A DNA stretch of 64,000 bases from Hysterium pulicare CBS 123377. Taxonomy: Eukaryota; Ascomycota; Dothideomycetes; Hysteriales; Hysteriaceae. The notes beneath the pieces are model-generated. The model saw only the letters and a list, made by a program, of their open reading frames with translations, did not search any database and was not told the origin of the DNA. Where the stretch lies: contig AJFK01000721.1 in the NCBI GenBank assembly GCA_000467715.1, positions 34,408 through 98,407 of the forward strand, read 5' to 3'. Position numbers and translations under genes: made by a program. Shown one piece after another: positions 62,313 to 64,000 of the stretch. Each line of letters begins with the position of its first letter. Within the stretch, counting starts at the first letter, position 1.

Positions 62313-63302
62313 TCAAAGACAAGCCCACTTGAGACTACTATACTCATCCATCGGAATCTTGAAATATTCTTCATCAGCTTCAGTAGAAGTACGCGATCTC
62401 CACTCAGGTTGATCAACCTGCCATCGCGCCGACAACTTCCGATTCCTATTATCAATAATGATAATACGTTGGACCTTCGAAATACGTTCAAGCTTCCGGT
62501 AAAATTTCGATCTGTAGTGCTCGGGCATGAGGGCCAATTCCATGAGCGGTTTAGAGCCGTAGGCGAATTCGAAGAAGAACTTGTCGGCGCTGGGAACTTT
62601 TTTGAATATGGCGGTGATGGAGCACTCCAAGACCATTAATGTGTCGTCTAAGACTTGGGTGTAGACCATTTCGGACAAGAAGAGCCCGAGTCCAAAAAAT
62701 AGTCCTTGGTGGAAGTAGAGGTCATTTACATTTGCGTAGAAGATGCATTGCTTGATGCGCTGCAGAATCCTGGGGTTGGGCTTCATGTGACTTCGAGTCA
62801 TCATAACCGTCCTGTTCTGGCTATAGTTGGTCATGGGAGTGAGCTCGACGACCAGCTTCGCCTTCCGCACGATCGCATCCATGAATTCGTCGTATAGTTG
62901 GTGATTGACTAGAAGTAGACTAGAAGGATATTTTTTAGATAGCCGGTAACGGACTTTAAAGCTTAAGAGAACGCCGAAGTCCTCTGCGAGACGGGGTTCG
63001 ACCAAGTCACGTGTCGTGAAATCCTCCAGGCAGTTTTCCAGTATCGTGTCTCGTATCTCGCGGGGAAGCCTCAACAATCTAGATCTCATCATGAGATTAT
63101 GGGCGTTCAGATCGGAGGTCTTAGGAGTGGTTGCGCTCGTACACTTGGCGATCCTTCGAGGAGCTCTGCGGGCGGATTTACGTTTTGCGTTGATTTTGCG
63201 TTTCGTCTGCGGATTGGTTTGAGAGAGGTTCAGCGATGCAGAGACGTCTCTACGTCTAGTTTGCGATGCCAAACGCAGTGAACGCCTTGGTGCTGGAGAC
63301 AT
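62313..63302 (-). CDS. F-box/2EXR-like protein
   Basis: Single-exon, 329 residues. A basic N terminus (PRRSLRLASQTRRR ... KRKINAKRKSARRAPRRIAK) looks nuclear-targeting. The core begins MRSRLLRLPREIRDTILENCL (from residue 72), the opening typical of the large ascomycete F-box-like/2EXR family. It continues with SLLLVNHQLYDEFMDAIVRKAKLVVEL and a helical C-terminal part. Members are expanded in ascomycetes and mostly uncharacterised; the opening may bind Skp1. No close functional assignment. Confidence 0.78.
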   Translation of the reverse strand: MSPAPRRSLRLASQTRRRDVSASLNLSQTNPQTKRKINAKRKSARRAPRRIAKCTSATTPKTSDLNAHNLMMRSRLLRLPREIRDTILENCLEDFTTRDLVEPRLAEDFGVLLSFKVRYRLSKKYPSSLLLVNHQLYDEFMDAIVRKAKLVVELTPMTNYSQNRTVMMTRSHMKPNPRILQRIKQCIFYANVNDLYFHQGLFFGLGLFLSEMVYTQVLDDTLMVLECSITAIFKKVPSADKFFFEFAYGSKPLMELALMPEHYRSKFYRKLERISKVQRIIIIDNRNRKLSARWQVDQPEWRSRTSTEADEEYFKIPMDEYSSLKWACL

Positions 63303-63829
63303 AGTGAACAGGTAATTGTGAGAAGTGGGTAAATTGAGGTAAGAGGTTTTCGAATCCGCAAGGGAATGTACAACTTAAGCAGCTTCGTTTTGTGATCAAA
63401 ATGGATGTGAAGTGATAGAAGTGAGGAGGAGTGTTAGAAGGATGGGGCTGGAATTTGATTTTGAACGGGTGGGGAGTCATGTTCGACTCATTGACTCTTT
63501 TGTCGTCAACGGTGACGATAGCGTGTAAACCAGAACCAAAGAAACTAAATTAACAAGAACTTAACGCAAAAAATTAAAGTAACACTACTACATTATTTAA
63601 TAAAATTAACTATAAATAAGAGCATTAAATATAATTACTGCTTACGCGTGGTTGAGCTTAACTAAACTCTTTTTCAACGGGTGGGGAGTAGAACCATGGA
63701 TGAGGTGATGCAATGGCGGTAATCCGTGGCCCGTGCAGACACGACTTCGACGCCAAAGCACGTGCAGCCACCCTTACGCTCCTCTCCAGATCATCATCAC
63801 TTCTTTGAACGCATTAGAAACCTCATAGA
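63303..63829. other. Intergenic region with AT-rich island
   Basis: Between the 2EXR-like gene (-) and a possible gene at the right edge. Contains an AT-rich block flanked by direct repeats (listed separately). Confidence 0.5.
63464..63689. repeat. AT-rich block flanked by 14-bp direct repeats
   Basis: AACGGGTGGGGAGT occurs at 63464-63477 and again at 63676-63689. Within the 198 bp between them, bases 63541-63640 contain only 19 G or C by count, far below neighbouring DNA. It could be a small insertion with a duplicated target or a decayed element. No terminal inverted repeat was seen. Confidence 0.5.
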
Positions 63830-63980
63830 ATGGCTAACATTTCAAACCTCCATTACTCAAATTCGCTGCCAATAATCTGGATTATTTACAGTGTCGAGAG
63901 GACCCGCTCATTCTCTACCAAATCGACCTCTTACTTCGGGAGGACTATATTGAAGAAGAGTTTGCAAAGCTCAATCACGC
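63830..63980 (+). CDS. Possible first exon of a gene cut by the right edge
   Basis: Two overlapping plus frames reach a GTAAGC donor at 63981. One starts at ATG 63830. The other, without an ATG, reads DPLILYQIDLLLREDYIEEEF, which is more protein-like. Either a short exon pair or chance. The rest lies outside the window. Confidence 0.25.
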
Positions 63981-64000
63981 GTAAGCAGTGATTATATTTA

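Overview
The window is nuclear DNA from a filamentous ascomycete (Pezizomycotina). The evidence is mostly short introns (about 45-110 bp) with GT..AG ends and CTAAC/CTGAC-like branch sites, divergent gene pairs with compact spacers, and typical fungal genes: Hbs1, Rrd1/PTPA, Cox15, a proteinase K-like subtilase and sugar MFS carriers. No bacterial or organellar genes, rRNA, tRNA or intact transposon were seen. A Leotiomycete-like origin is only a guess. Gene models were spliced by hand from reading frames, splice motifs and phase agreement.

Layout. 0.8-17.5 kb: a DMT nucleotide-sugar transporter, a secreted subtilisin, a two-repeat member (NWG-E) of an unrecognised protein family, a SYLF-SH3 protein, HBS1, a small A/P/T-rich protein and PTPA. 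17.7-46.8 kb: a SAP-like/Myb-like nuclear protein, a calpain with tandem repeats, an MFS sugar carrier, a dynamin-like GTPase carrying nuclear-type signals, a BTB/POZ protein divergent from COX15, then a dihydroxyacetone-synthase-like transketolase beside a second MFS sugar carrier and an alpha/beta-hydrolase. 47.9-64 kb is more accessory: three apparently intact NWG-family genes (A, C, D) and one truncated copy (B), a large secreted cysteine-containing protein, a 69-bp tandem repeat, an F-box protein, a degenerate caspase-like protein and an F-box/2EXR-like protein, with long spacers and an AT-rich island near the right edge.

Most interesting signal. Five loci encode a roughly 75-120 residue module that opens with [I/L]-E-x-[N/H]-W-G and continues with L-x-x-L-x-x-L-S and a D-[VL]-x-x-[V] segment. 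I do not recognise it as a named domain. Three members share a whole-protein plan: N-terminal or central NWG module, disordered linker with an I-K-x-[ED] site, a helical C-terminal segment, then a phase-2 intron before a tiny last exon encoding an acidic tail. Their clustering, a truncated copy and strong divergence suggest a lineage-specific, duplicating family. Core metabolic and housekeeping genes are ordinary and confidently assigned by family motifs.
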